Assembly (NCBI GenBank): GCA_037447125.1
Contig: JBBIHG010000004.1
Span: forward strand, 21,261 to 85,260
Direction: 5' to 3'
Source: UBA2029 sp037447125
Lineage (GTDB): Bacteria > Chloroflexota > Anaerolineae > Aggregatilineales > Aggregatilineaceae
Length of the DNA: 64,000 nucleotides
Shown: positions 24,341 to 31,757 of the stretch, one piece after another
How the letters are laid out: the number at the start of each line of letters is the position of its first letter
Position numbering within the stretch: position 1 is the stretch's first letter
Notes under the pieces: model-generated
Told to the model about the DNA's origin: nothing
Databases searched by the model: none
The model's input: only the letters and a program-made list of their open reading frames with translations
Position numbers and translations under genes: made by a program

Positions 24341-25723
24341 ATGTGCTCGATGCTGCTGCGTGAGGCGCTGCGCGTGCAGCGCGGCGACGTTGTGTCGTTT
24401 GTGGGCGCTGGCGGCAAGACAGCGGCCCTTTTTCGTCTGGCGGCTGAGCTGCGTGCCGAGGGGTGGCGCGTCCTGGCCACGACGACGACGCGCGTCGCCC
24501 AGTATGAGATCGCGCAGGCACCCGCTGCCATTGAAATGACTGGGACGGTCTCCTCCGAGCACATCCGTGCCCAGTTGAGCGAGCATGGTTTCGTGTTCCT
24601 GTATGCGTCAGGTGATGCGCGGAACGAGCACAAGGTCGTCGGACTGGCACCGGCCACCATCGGTGGCCTGATCGACGCGGTGAACTCGGACGCCCTGCTG
24701 ATCGAGGCTGATGGTGCGCGTCGGCTGCCATTCAAAGTGCCGCGCGCGCACGAGCCGGTGATCCCGCGCGAGACGACTCTGGTAGTGCCGGTGGCCGGTG
24801 TTGATGCGCTGGGCCAGCCACTGGACGAGGCGCATGTCTACAACGCGGCAGAGCTGTGCGACCGCTATGGGTTCGTTGAGGGCGAGCGACTGATTCCCCC
24901 CTGGATGGCGGTGGCGCTGCGCGACCCGGAGCTGGGGCTGCGCGGCGTGCCGGATGGCGCGCGCGTCTGTGTGCTGCTGAACAAGACGCCCGGCGACGGT
25001 CATTTGCACCGTCGCGCCCGGCGTGTGGCCCAGCTTGTGCTGCGCTCGGCGCGCATCGAGGCGGTGGCCCTGGGGGCGATGGAGTCGCGCCGCGAGCCAG
25101 TCTTTGAGCTGCAACGCCGCGTGGGAGCGATTGTGCTGGCCGCCGGGGAATCGGCGCGCATGGGGCGATCCAAGCCGCTGTTGCCCTGGGACCGGGGACA
25201 GACCGTGATCGAGGCGATCGTGGCCCGCCTGGTGGCCCTGCGTCTGGCTGAGATCGTGGTGGTGACCGGGCACAGGGCCGCCGAGGTCGGGCGCGCCGTG
25301 GGTCATCTGCCGGTGCGGGTTGTGCACAATCCTGAGTTCCAGGAAGGCGAGATGCTCTCGTCGCTGCAGGCGGGTTTGCGCGCGCTGCCGGACGATACCG
25401 CGGCCTGCCTGGTGGTGATGGGCGACCAGCCAGCCCTCAACGTGCGTCTGGTGGACAGGGTGCTGCTCGCCTACGCGCAAGGGCGCGGCGAGATCGTCGC
25501 GCCGGTCTACGAGGGCCGGCGGGGCCATCCCGTGCTGTTTGACCGCCGCTATTGGCCGGAGCTACTGGCTCTGGAGTCGGGCGCGCCGCGCGACGTGATC
25601 GCCCGCTACCCCGACGCACCGCATCTGGTGCCGGCTGATGATGACAGCATCCTCCGCGACATAGATACGCCAGAGCAGTACCGCAGGGAGCGCCGCCTGG
25701 CCGGACTCGAGGAGGCACCCTAA
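24341..25723 (+). CDS. yqeC: YqeC - MocA fusion: selenium-hydroxylase accessory protein and molybdenum cofactor cytidylyltransferase
   Basis: A 460-residue two-domain protein. Residues 1 to about 255 are YqeC-like, with a P-loop-type VSFVGAGGKTAALFRLA, ATTTTRVAQYE, and LIEADGARRLPFK. Residues from about 260 are a MobA/MocA nucleotidyltransferase, with IVLAAGESARMGRSKPLLPW, VVMGDQPALN, GRRGHPVLFDRRYW and a C-terminal DIDTPEQY. MocA joins CTP to molybdopterin to make the dinucleotide used by xanthine-dehydrogenase-type enzymes. In E. coli yqeC and mocA (ygfJ) are separate genes of the same cluster; here they are one polypeptide. It closes the + strand run and its stop overlaps the convergent gene. 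Confidence 0.9.
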   Translation: MCSMLLREALRVQRGDVVSFVGAGGKTAALFRLAAELRAEGWRVLATTTTRVAQYEIAQAPAAIEMTGTVSSEHIRAQLSEHGFVFLYASGDARNEHKVVGLAPATIGGLIDAVNSDALLIEADGARRLPFKVPRAHEPVIPRETTLVVPVAGVDALGQPLDEAHVYNAAELCDRYGFVEGERLIPPWMAVALRDPELGLRGVPDGARVCVLLNKTPGDGHLHRRARRVAQLVLRSARIEAVALGAMESRREPVFELQRRVGAIVLAAGESARMGRSKPLLPWDRGQTVIEAIVARLVALRLAEIVVVTGHRAAEVGRAVGHLPVRVVHNPEFQEGEMLSSLQAGLRALPDDTAACLVVMGDQPALNVRLVDRVLLAYAQGRGEIVAPVYEGRRGHPVLFDRRYWPELLALESGAPRDVIARYPDAPHLVPADDDSILRDIDTPEQYRRERRLAGLEEAP

Positions 25724-26520
25724 CGGGGCGAAGTCTCCACGGCCCCGGCGCCGATCGGCGTGGGGGTCGGTGGGGGGTCGCTGATGTGAATGGTCACTTC
25801 GCACAGATGGCGCATGGTCTGCGTGCTGTCGAAGACTGTCAGGCGGAAGCGATACTGACCGTTGGCGAAGTTGATCGGGTAGAAGTCCCCCAGCGGCCCG
25901 TCAATCACCGGGGCCGGATAGTCGCCGATGGGTGCGAATTCAGCACCCGCCACGGCGGGCTTCAGCTCGAAGCGATAGAACGCGAAGTCGCTGGTGTTGG
26001 CCGTCCCCCAGAAGGTCGTCGTCTCGAAGATGAGCTGTCCGTTGCCGGGCACCAGCAGCCAGGCACCATCGCGCGGGCAGCCCGCGATCTGGGGCGCGCC
26101 AGGGATGATCGTGCCGACGGGCGTGGCCGTAGGCGCCGGCGTGGCGAATACTGCCGGGCCGGAGATCACGCCTCCGCCGGCGTCCAGGGCGATAGGCGGG
26201 TTGGGCGCGGGTGTGCTGGTCACGAAGCGAGCGGGCGCCGTCATCTGGGCGCTATGCGGGCTGACCCGCAGATCGCGAACTGCGGGTGCCATGATGTTGG
26301 CCACCGCCCACACGCCGACCATTACCTCGATGAGCAGCCCGCCCAGGGTGACAGCGCTGGCCTGGCGCACCAGCGCGTGCTCGCGCTCCAGCTTGAACTG
26401 AGCCGCCGCCAGCTCGCGGCGAGCCTGCTGCAGCCGGAAGGCCATCAGCAAGATACCCGCCGCGCACAGGATGTACAGCCCAAATGAGATGCGCTCGACG
26501 AAAAAGATGAGACTAGTCAT
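25720..26520 (-). CDS. Membrane protein with two N-terminal helices and extracytoplasmic Pro/Thr-rich domain
   Basis: A 266-residue protein. Hydrophobic helices occupy about residues 10-30 and 52-75, followed by a low-complexity TP-rich linker and a domain of about 110 residues beginning CPRDGAWLLVPGNGQLIF. The latter looks beta-rich (YRFELKPAVAGAEF, QYRFRLTVFDSTQ) and may be an immunoglobulin-like sugar- or surface-facing fold. It ends with another TPTP tail. ATG 26520 overlaps the stop of the purine nucleoside phosphorylase gene by 8 bases, so it is probably co-transcribed. Family not recognised. Confidence 0.7.
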   Translation of the reverse strand: MTSLIFFVERISFGLYILCAAGILLMAFRLQQARRELAAAQFKLEREHALVRQASAVTLGGLLIEVMVGVWAVANIMAPAVRDLRVSPHSAQMTAPARFVTSTPAPNPPIALDAGGGVISGPAVFATPAPTATPVGTIIPGAPQIAGCPRDGAWLLVPGNGQLIFETTTFWGTANTSDFAFYRFELKPAVAGAEFAPIGDYPAPVIDGPLGDFYPINFANGQYRFRLTVFDSTQTMRHLCEVTIHISDPPPTPTPIGAGAVETSPR

Positions 26521-27406
26521 GCTCCGGGTTGTTTTCGATCTCGCCGGGGTCAAGCGGCGGTAGCTCGTGCAGCACACCGCGCAGCAGCGCGGCCAGCCGC
26601 GGCACGATCTGCCTGCCGGCGCGCAGCACCTCTTCGTGGCTCACCTCTTGCTGGGCGGCGGTGCTGTCGAGCGCGATGTTGGTGATACTCGACAGGCCGA
26701 GCACGCGCATCCCCGCGTGGTTGGCGACAATCGCTTCAGGCGCGGTGGACATGCCGACGGCGTCGCCACCCCAGGAACGGAACAGGCGCACCTCCGCCGG
26801 CGTCTCGAAGGTGGGGCCGGACAACGATACGTACACCCCTTCGCGCAGCGTGATGCCGCGCTCGGCAGCGATCCGCCGAGCCAGGGCGCGCAACTGCGGG
26901 CTATAAGTGCGGGTGTGGATTGAGAAGCGGGGGCCGAACGTTCCCAGATTAGGTCCGCGCAGTGGATTCGTCCCGGAGAAGCCCGCCGGGAAGATGTGAT
27001 CCTCGATGACCATGATGTCGCCCGCCTGGAAGCCAGGGTTCAGCCCGCCGGCGGCGTTGGTCAGGACGAGCGTGTCAATGCCCAGCAGGCGCATGACGCG
27101 CACCGGCAGCGTCACCTGAGCCAGGCTGTAGCCCTCGTAGTAGTGGATGCGGCCCTGCATGACCAGGACGGGCTGACCTTCGAGCGTGCCACCCACCAGC
27201 TTCCCAACGTGCCCGTGTACTGTCGAGCGCGGCCAGTGGGGAATCTCTTGGTAGGGGATGGCTCGCGCGTTCTCGATTTCGTCCACCAGTGGCCCCAGGC
27301 CGGAGCCAAGCACCACGCCAATGGTCGGCGCGCCGGCGAGGCGGGCGCGGATATGGTCAGCGGCTTCGCGGTAGTGGCTCTCCGGAATCGTAATGGTCTG
27401 GTCCAT
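26513..27406 (-). CDS. punA: Purine nucleoside phosphorylase (trimeric type I)
   Basis: A 297-residue PNP that splits inosine/guanosine with phosphate into base and ribose 1-phosphate. Signatures include VVLGSGLGPLVDEI (phosphate loop), MQGRIHYYEGY, VLTNAAGGLNPGF, SGPTFETPAEVR, and the base-contact VGMSTAPEAIVANHAG followed by ITNIALD. The start is ATG 27406 with GAAGGGAA upstream. It makes free purine bases that could feed the hydroxylase island that ends just beyond, although the strand is opposite, so joint control is not implied. Confidence 0.95.
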   Translation of the reverse strand: MDQTITIPESHYREAADHIRARLAGAPTIGVVLGSGLGPLVDEIENARAIPYQEIPHWPRSTVHGHVGKLVGGTLEGQPVLVMQGRIHYYEGYSLAQVTLPVRVMRLLGIDTLVLTNAAGGLNPGFQAGDIMVIEDHIFPAGFSGTNPLRGPNLGTFGPRFSIHTRTYSPQLRALARRIAAERGITLREGVYVSLSGPTFETPAEVRLFRSWGGDAVGMSTAPEAIVANHAGMRVLGLSSITNIALDSTAAQQEVSHEEVLRAGRQIVPRLAALLRGVLHELPPLDPGEIENNPEHD

Positions 27407-27456
27407 GCAGCAGCTTCCCTTCAGACATGGGCTTCAGGTACTCCACCGTGCGGCGA

Positions 27457-27462
27457 ATTGTA
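27457..27462 (-). promoter_or_regulatory. Possible -10 box for purine nucleoside phosphorylase
   Basis: The complementary strand reads TACAAT here, about 50 bases upstream of the ATG, giving a short leader. The -35 position reads TGCACG with 17-base spacing and is a weak match. Confidence 0.35.
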
Positions 27463-27515
27463 ACACCGAACTTGCGGCCCGTGCACATGGCCGCCGCTTT
27501 CTTCTCCTGGCGTCG

Positions 27516-28622
27516 CTACAGCAGCAGGCAGCAATCACCCAGGCTGTAGAAGCGATAGCGTTCGCGGACTGCTTCGTCGTAGGCGCGCAGGATGTGCTCG
27601 CGCCCCGAAAAAGCGCTGACCAGCATCAGCAATGTGGAGCGAGGCAGGTGGAAGTTGGTTAGCATCCGATCCACGACGCGGAAGCGGTAGCCGGGCGTGA
27701 TATAGAGGTCCGTGTCTTCGTCAATGGCGATGACAGGTCGCCAGGGGCAGACATTCTCGGCCAGCTCAGCCAGGGTGTGCCGGGCGCTGGCCGGGTCGTT
27801 GGCCGCGGTGCCATAGGCCGCCGAGCGAATGGCCGCCGTTTCCAGCGTGCGCACGGCGGTCGTGCCGATGGCGACCACACGCCGCCCGCGCAGGCGCGCG
27901 TGGTTGATGACCTGGGCGTCTTCCGGGGAAAGGATAGCGCGCTCGGTGTGCATCACGTGATCGGCGACGTTCTCCGCGCGCACCGGCGAGAAGGTGTCCA
28001 GGCCGATGTGCAGTGTGCAGTAGGCAATTTCGACTCCCTGCCGCCTGAGCTTCGCCAGCATCTCGTCAGTGAAATGCAGGCCGGCGGTGGGCGCGGCAGC
28101 CGAGCCATCGCTGCGGGCATATACCGTCTGGTAGCGGTCTGGATCGGCCAGCGGCGTGGTGATGTAGGGTGGCAGCGGCGTCTCGCCCAGCGCACGCAGG
28201 TGGGGCTGGATCGGCTCGCTGAAGGAGATGACGCGCTCGTTCTCGCCGCGCTCTTCGATCACAGTTGCCTCGACTGGCGACGCGCCATCCGGCCCGACGA
28301 CTAACCGTGTGCCCGTTTTGATCTGCCTGCCGCCGACAATAGCCAGCCATCGCGTCTCGTCCAGGGGCCGCAGCAGCAGAATCTCCGCCGCGCCGCCGGT
28401 GGGGATTTTGCGCGCGGGCAGCCGGGCGGGAATGACGCGCGTCTGATTGAGGACGATGACATCGCCGGCGTCCAGGTATTCGGGGAGATCGCGGAAAGCG
28501 CGGTGCTGAATGGCCCCGCTGGCGCGATCCAGTACCAACATGCGGGCGGCGTCGCGCGGCTCAATGGGCGTCTGGGCGATCAGTTCCTGGGGTAGATGAT
28601 AGTCAAAGTCGGTGATGCGCAT
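27516..28622 (-). CDS. queA: tRNA preQ1 S-adenosylmethionine ribosyltransferase-isomerase (QueA)
   Basis: A 368-residue QueA, which transfers the ribosyl part of S-adenosylmethionine to preQ1 in tRNA, making epoxyqueuosine. It begins with the typical MRITDFDYHLPQELIAQTP and includes DRASGAIQHRAF, VLNQTRVIPARL, PTAGLHFT, and LPRSTLLMLVSAFSG near the C-terminus. ATG 28622 is chosen as the family's conserved first residue. It lies downstream of ruvB and DUF2905 on the same strand, a gene order common in several phyla. Confidence 0.95.
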   Translation of the reverse strand: MRITDFDYHLPQELIAQTPIEPRDAARMLVLDRASGAIQHRAFRDLPEYLDAGDVIVLNQTRVIPARLPARKIPTGGAAEILLLRPLDETRWLAIVGGRQIKTGTRLVVGPDGASPVEATVIEERGENERVISFSEPIQPHLRALGETPLPPYITTPLADPDRYQTVYARSDGSAAAPTAGLHFTDEMLAKLRRQGVEIAYCTLHIGLDTFSPVRAENVADHVMHTERAILSPEDAQVINHARLRGRRVVAIGTTAVRTLETAAIRSAAYGTAANDPASARHTLAELAENVCPWRPVIAIDEDTDLYITPGYRFRVVDRMLTNFHLPRSTLLMLVSAFSGREHILRAYDEAVRERYRFYSLGDCCLLL

Positions 28623-28647
28623 TGGCAGCAATACCTGTTCGCGGATT

Positions 28648-28887
28648 CTAGCGGTTCAGCAGGCGCAGGATGATAGTGAGGGCGAGCGATAGCAGCAGGC
28701 TCACCAGGAGCATACTCGCCAGCGGGATGAAACAGGAGAAGCCCTCCCGCTCGACGCGGATGTCGCCGGGCAGGTGGCCAAGCTCGCGCAGCAGCGGGAG
28801 CCGGCCAGCCACGCTGAGCAGCACCCCCAGCATGACGAGACCCAGGCCAACGGCGATCACCAGGCGACCCACTGCGCCGAGATCCAT
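28648..28887 (-). CDS. DUF2905 small membrane protein
   Basis: A 79-residue protein with two hydrophobic helices (GRLVIAVGLGLVMLGVLLSV at 5-24 and a second at about 53-75) and the conserved GRLPLLRELGHLPGDIRVER loop with its GDI motif, diagnostic of DUF2905. ATG 28887 is the natural start; longer forms would run back into ruvB in another frame. It is 19 bases downstream of the ruvB stop, between ruvB and queA. Function unknown. Confidence 0.9.
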   Translation of the reverse strand: MDLGAVGRLVIAVGLGLVMLGVLLSVAGRLPLLRELGHLPGDIRVEREGFSCFIPLASMLLVSLLLSLALTIILRLLNR

Positions 28888-28906
28888 CGTCTGACTTGCG
28901 CTCCTT

Positions 28907-29932
28907 TCAGAATAAGGTAGCCTGGCGCGGCGGGCGCTCATCGGAGAGGCCGAGATGTTCGTAGGCCAGGCGCGTGGCCATGCGCCCGCGCGGTGTGCGC
29001 TCCAGGAAGCCAAGCTGGAGCAGGTACGGCTCGTAGACATCCATGATCGTATCCGCCTCTTCGCTAATCGAAGCGGCGATGGTCTCCAGTCCAACCGGGC
29101 CGCCCTCGAACTTCTGGATGATGGTCAGCAGCACGCGCCGGTCTATGTCGTCCAGGCCGAGCGGGTCAATGTCCAGCAGGTCGAGCGCGCCAGCGGCCAC
29201 GTCCAGGCTGATCGCGCCGTCGGCGCGTACCTCGGCGAAGTCGCGCACGCGCTTGAGCAGGCGCAGAGCCACGCGCGGCGTCCCCCTGGCGCGGCGGGCG
29301 ATCTCCTCGATGCCGTCGTCGTCAATGGGAATCGTCATCAGAAGAGCCGCGCGACGGACGATTTCGCGCATGGCGTCCGAGTCGTAGAAATCGAGCCGGT
29401 AGACGGCGCCGAAGCGCGTGCGCAGGGGGGCAGTGAGCAGGGCCAGACGGGTCGTCGCGCCGATCACCGTGAAGCGCGGCAGGTGCAGCCGCACGTTCTT
29501 GGCCGACGGCCCCTTGCCGATGACGATGTCCAGGGCGAAGTCCTCCATCGCCGGGTAGAGCACCTCCTCGACGGCGCGGCCCAGGCGGTGAATCTCGTCA
29601 ATGAACAGGATGTCGCCCTCGCGCAGGTGAGTGAGGATGGCGGCCAGGTCGCCGGCGCGCTCGATGGATGGGCCGGCGGTGATGCGGATGTTGACCTCCA
29701 TCTCGGTGCTGATCACGTGGGCGAAGGTCGTCTTGCCCAGCCCTGGCGGGCCGTAGAAGAGCACGTGGTCGAGCGGCTCGTGGCGGTTCTTGGCTGCCTC
29801 GATGAGGATGCGCAGATTCTCCACGACGCGCGTCTGGCCGGTCATTTCGTCCAGGCGTTTGGGACGCAGGGCGTTGTCGGCCCGGTCTTCGGCGCGCTTC
29901 TTCCCGCTGAGCAGGCGGCTGCTGTCGGACAT
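28907..29932 (-). CDS. ruvB: Holliday junction branch migration helicase RuvB
   Basis: A 341-residue AAA+ ATPase that drives Holliday junction branch migration with RuvA. The Walker A motif is YGPPGLGKTTFAHVI near residue 65, Walker B is LFIDEIHRLGR, sensor 1 is VIGATTRLALLTAPLRTRFG, and the C-terminal winged helix includes EPYLLQLGFLERTPRGR. ATG 29932 follows GAGGG by about 9 bases and begins just before RPKRLDEMTGQ, as in other RuvB proteins. RuvA and RuvC are not in the window. It probably heads a ruvB-DUF2905-queA operon driven from the divergent region at 29964-29991. Confidence 0.96.
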   Translation of the reverse strand: MSDSSRLLSGKKRAEDRADNALRPKRLDEMTGQTRVVENLRILIEAAKNRHEPLDHVLFYGPPGLGKTTFAHVISTEMEVNIRITAGPSIERAGDLAAILTHLREGDILFIDEIHRLGRAVEEVLYPAMEDFALDIVIGKGPSAKNVRLHLPRFTVIGATTRLALLTAPLRTRFGAVYRLDFYDSDAMREIVRRAALLMTIPIDDDGIEEIARRARGTPRVALRLLKRVRDFAEVRADGAISLDVAAGALDLLDIDPLGLDDIDRRVLLTIIQKFEGGPVGLETIAASISEEADTIMDVYEPYLLQLGFLERTPRGRMATRLAYEHLGLSDERPPRQATLF

Positions 29933-29963
29933 ACGGTGTTCCCTCGCGCTGATTGCGCCGCCG

Positions 29964-29991
29964 AGTATACCGTTGCCGGGCGCGCTGGTAA
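29964..29991 (-). promoter_or_regulatory. Predicted sigma-70 promoter for ruvB operon
   Basis: On the - strand, TTACCA (29991-29986) and TATACT (29969-29964) are separated by 16 bases. Transcription would start near 29957, giving a 25-base leader before the ruvB ATG. Its -35 element lies 9 bases from that of the divergent upp promoter. Confidence 0.55.
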
Positions 29992-30000
29992 AGGCGCGCT

Positions 30001-30028
30001 TTGCCGGGCGCGCACATGCGGATACAAT
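30001..30028 (+). promoter_or_regulatory. Predicted sigma-70 promoter for upp
   Basis: TTGCCG (30001-30006) and TACAAT (30023-30028) are separated by 16 bases. The start would be near 30035, about 26 bases before the upp ATG. It is back to back with the ruvB promoter. Confidence 0.55.
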
Positions 30029-30060
30029 CATCGTGGGCGGTCGCTGAAGGAGAAGCATGA

Positions 30061-30693
30061 ATGGCCCAAGACAACGTGCATGTGTCCACTCATCCGCTGG
30101 TCAAGCACAAGCTGACGCTGCTGCGCGATGCCCGGACCGAGCACAAGAAATTCCGCGAGCTGATCCGCGAGCTGGCCATGCTGCTGGGTTACGAAGCGAC
30201 GGCTGACCTGCGCCTGGACACGTTCGAGGTGATGACGCCCCTGGGGGGCGCGCCGGGTTACCACTTGCAGGAGGATGTGGGTCTGGTGCCTATCCTGCGG
30301 GCAGGGCTGGGCATGGTGAACGGCATTCACGAGATGATCCCCGGCGCGCAGGTCTGGCATTTGGGCATCTACCGCGACGAGCGGACGCTGCGCCCGGTGT
30401 CGTACTACAACAAGCTGCCCATCGAGCCGACGGTGCAGGTGTGCCTGATTCTCGATCCCATGCTGGCAACGGGCGGATCGGCGGTGGCGGCCATTGACGT
30501 GCTCAAGGAATGGGGCGTGCGCCGCATCAAGTTTGTCGGGCTGATCGCTGCCCCGGAAGGGATCGAGGTGGTCTCCCGCGCGCATCCCGACGTGCCGATT
30601 CATCTGGCCGCGGTGGACGATCACCTCAACGAGCACGGTTTCATCGTCCCCGGCCTGGGCGACGCCGGCGACCGCCAGTTCGGCACTGGGTGA
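30061..30693 (+). CDS. upp: Uracil phosphoribosyltransferase
   Basis: A 210-residue enzyme converting uracil + PRPP to UMP in pyrimidine salvage. The PRPP-binding loop is LILDPMLATGGSAVAAID near residue 127; VPILRAGLGMVNGI and YYNKLP are also family hallmarks, and the C-terminal GDAGDRQFGTG closes the uracil site. ATG 30061 has AAGGAGA 7 bases upstream; an overlapping ATG at 30057 is out of frame. A sugar-1-phosphate transferase gene follows 6 bases later. Confidence 0.97.
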   Translation: MAQDNVHVSTHPLVKHKLTLLRDARTEHKKFRELIRELAMLLGYEATADLRLDTFEVMTPLGGAPGYHLQEDVGLVPILRAGLGMVNGIHEMIPGAQVWHLGIYRDERTLRPVSYYNKLPIEPTVQVCLILDPMLATGGSAVAAIDVLKEWGVRRIKFVGLIAAPEGIEVVSRAHPDVPIHLAAVDDHLNEHGFIVPGLGDAGDRQFGTG

Positions 30694-30699
30694 GGCATT

Positions 30700-31746
30700 A
30701 TGCGCTCCGGCGATATCATTTCGTTCGCGGTCGTGCTGCTCGTATCCTTCGGCCTGTCGTTCTCGCTAACGCCGCTGGCGCGGCGGCTAGGCCTGCGCTG
30801 GGGACTGGTGGACGTCCCACGCGGGCGGCACCTGCACCCACAGGTCATGGCCAAGTCCGGCGGCATCGCCCTCTACGTCGCCTTCACCGTCACCGCGCTC
30901 CTGGCCCAGTTCCTGCCAGTTGAGCGTACCGACGACAAGGAAATCATCCGCCTGACCGGGCTGCTGCTCGGTGGGGTGTTTCTGTTCCTCTTCGGCCTGC
31001 TCGACGACAGGCGCGAGCTGAGCGCGCTGCCGCAGTACATCGCCCAGTTGCTGGTGGCGGCCATCGCCGTCGTCTTCCTGATCTTCATCGAAAGCTTCAA
31101 CAACCCCCTGACCGGCCAGCGCACGCCCGAATGGCCGTACATCGTCACGGTGACGCTAACCCTGTTCTGGCTGGGCTTCATGATGAACACGGTTAATTGG
31201 CTGGACGGGTTGGACGGCTTGGCGGCGGGGGTGTGTGCCGTCGCTGCCCTGATGATCTTTATTCATGCGGCCTTCCATCTGGATCAGGTGAGCGTCAGCC
31301 TGTTGGCTCTGGCGCTGTTCGGCGCGGCGCTGGGCTTTCTGCCGTACAACTTCCCACCGGCGCGGGTGTTCATGGGCAGCAACGGGGCGTTGTTCCTCGG
31401 CTACACGATCGGCGTACTGGGCATCATTGGCGGGGCGAAGATGGCCACCGTGCTGCTGGTGATGGGCCTGCCACTGCTGGATGTCGTCTGGCAGATCGTG
31501 CGGCGGGTGAGCAGCGGGCGCAACCCGACCGAAGGCGACCGGGGTCACGTGCATTATCGCCTGCTCGACGCCGGCATCTCCCCGCGCCAGATCGTGCTCG
31601 GCTACTACGTCTTCTGCGCGCTCTTTGGGGGCATTGCTCTGGTGACGGCCAGCCGCCTGTTCAAGCTGATCGCGCTGATCGTGATGGCTGCTGTCATCGG
31701 CGGGGGGTTCGTCGCCCTGAGCCGCAGGACGCCACCGCGCCAGTGA
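30700..31746 (+). CDS. Polyprenyl-phosphate N-acetylhexosamine-1-phosphate transferase (WecA/TagO-like)
   Basis: A 348-residue polytopic protein of the MraY/WecA family with about ten hydrophobic helices. Catalytic-region motifs are FGLLDDRRELSALPQY (DD pair, near residue 100), NTVNWLDGLDGLAAG, and the HVHYRLLDAG histidines near residue 284. These enzymes start glycan synthesis by moving a sugar-1-phosphate from a UDP-sugar to undecaprenyl phosphate. The normally GDSGS-like motif is MGSNGALFLGY here, so the usual metal-binding aspartate is serine. It is 6 bases downstream of upp and probably co-transcribed. Confidence 0.85.
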   Translation: MRSGDIISFAVVLLVSFGLSFSLTPLARRLGLRWGLVDVPRGRHLHPQVMAKSGGIALYVAFTVTALLAQFLPVERTDDKEIIRLTGLLLGGVFLFLFGLLDDRRELSALPQYIAQLLVAAIAVVFLIFIESFNNPLTGQRTPEWPYIVTVTLTLFWLGFMMNTVNWLDGLDGLAAGVCAVAALMIFIHAAFHLDQVSVSLLALALFGAALGFLPYNFPPARVFMGSNGALFLGYTIGVLGIIGGAKMATVLLVMGLPLLDVVWQIVRRVSSGRNPTEGDRGHVHYRLLDAGISPRQIVLGYYVFCALFGGIALVTASRLFKLIALIVMAAVIGGGFVALSRRTPPRQ

Positions 31747-31757
31747 GGCGGTCCGCT

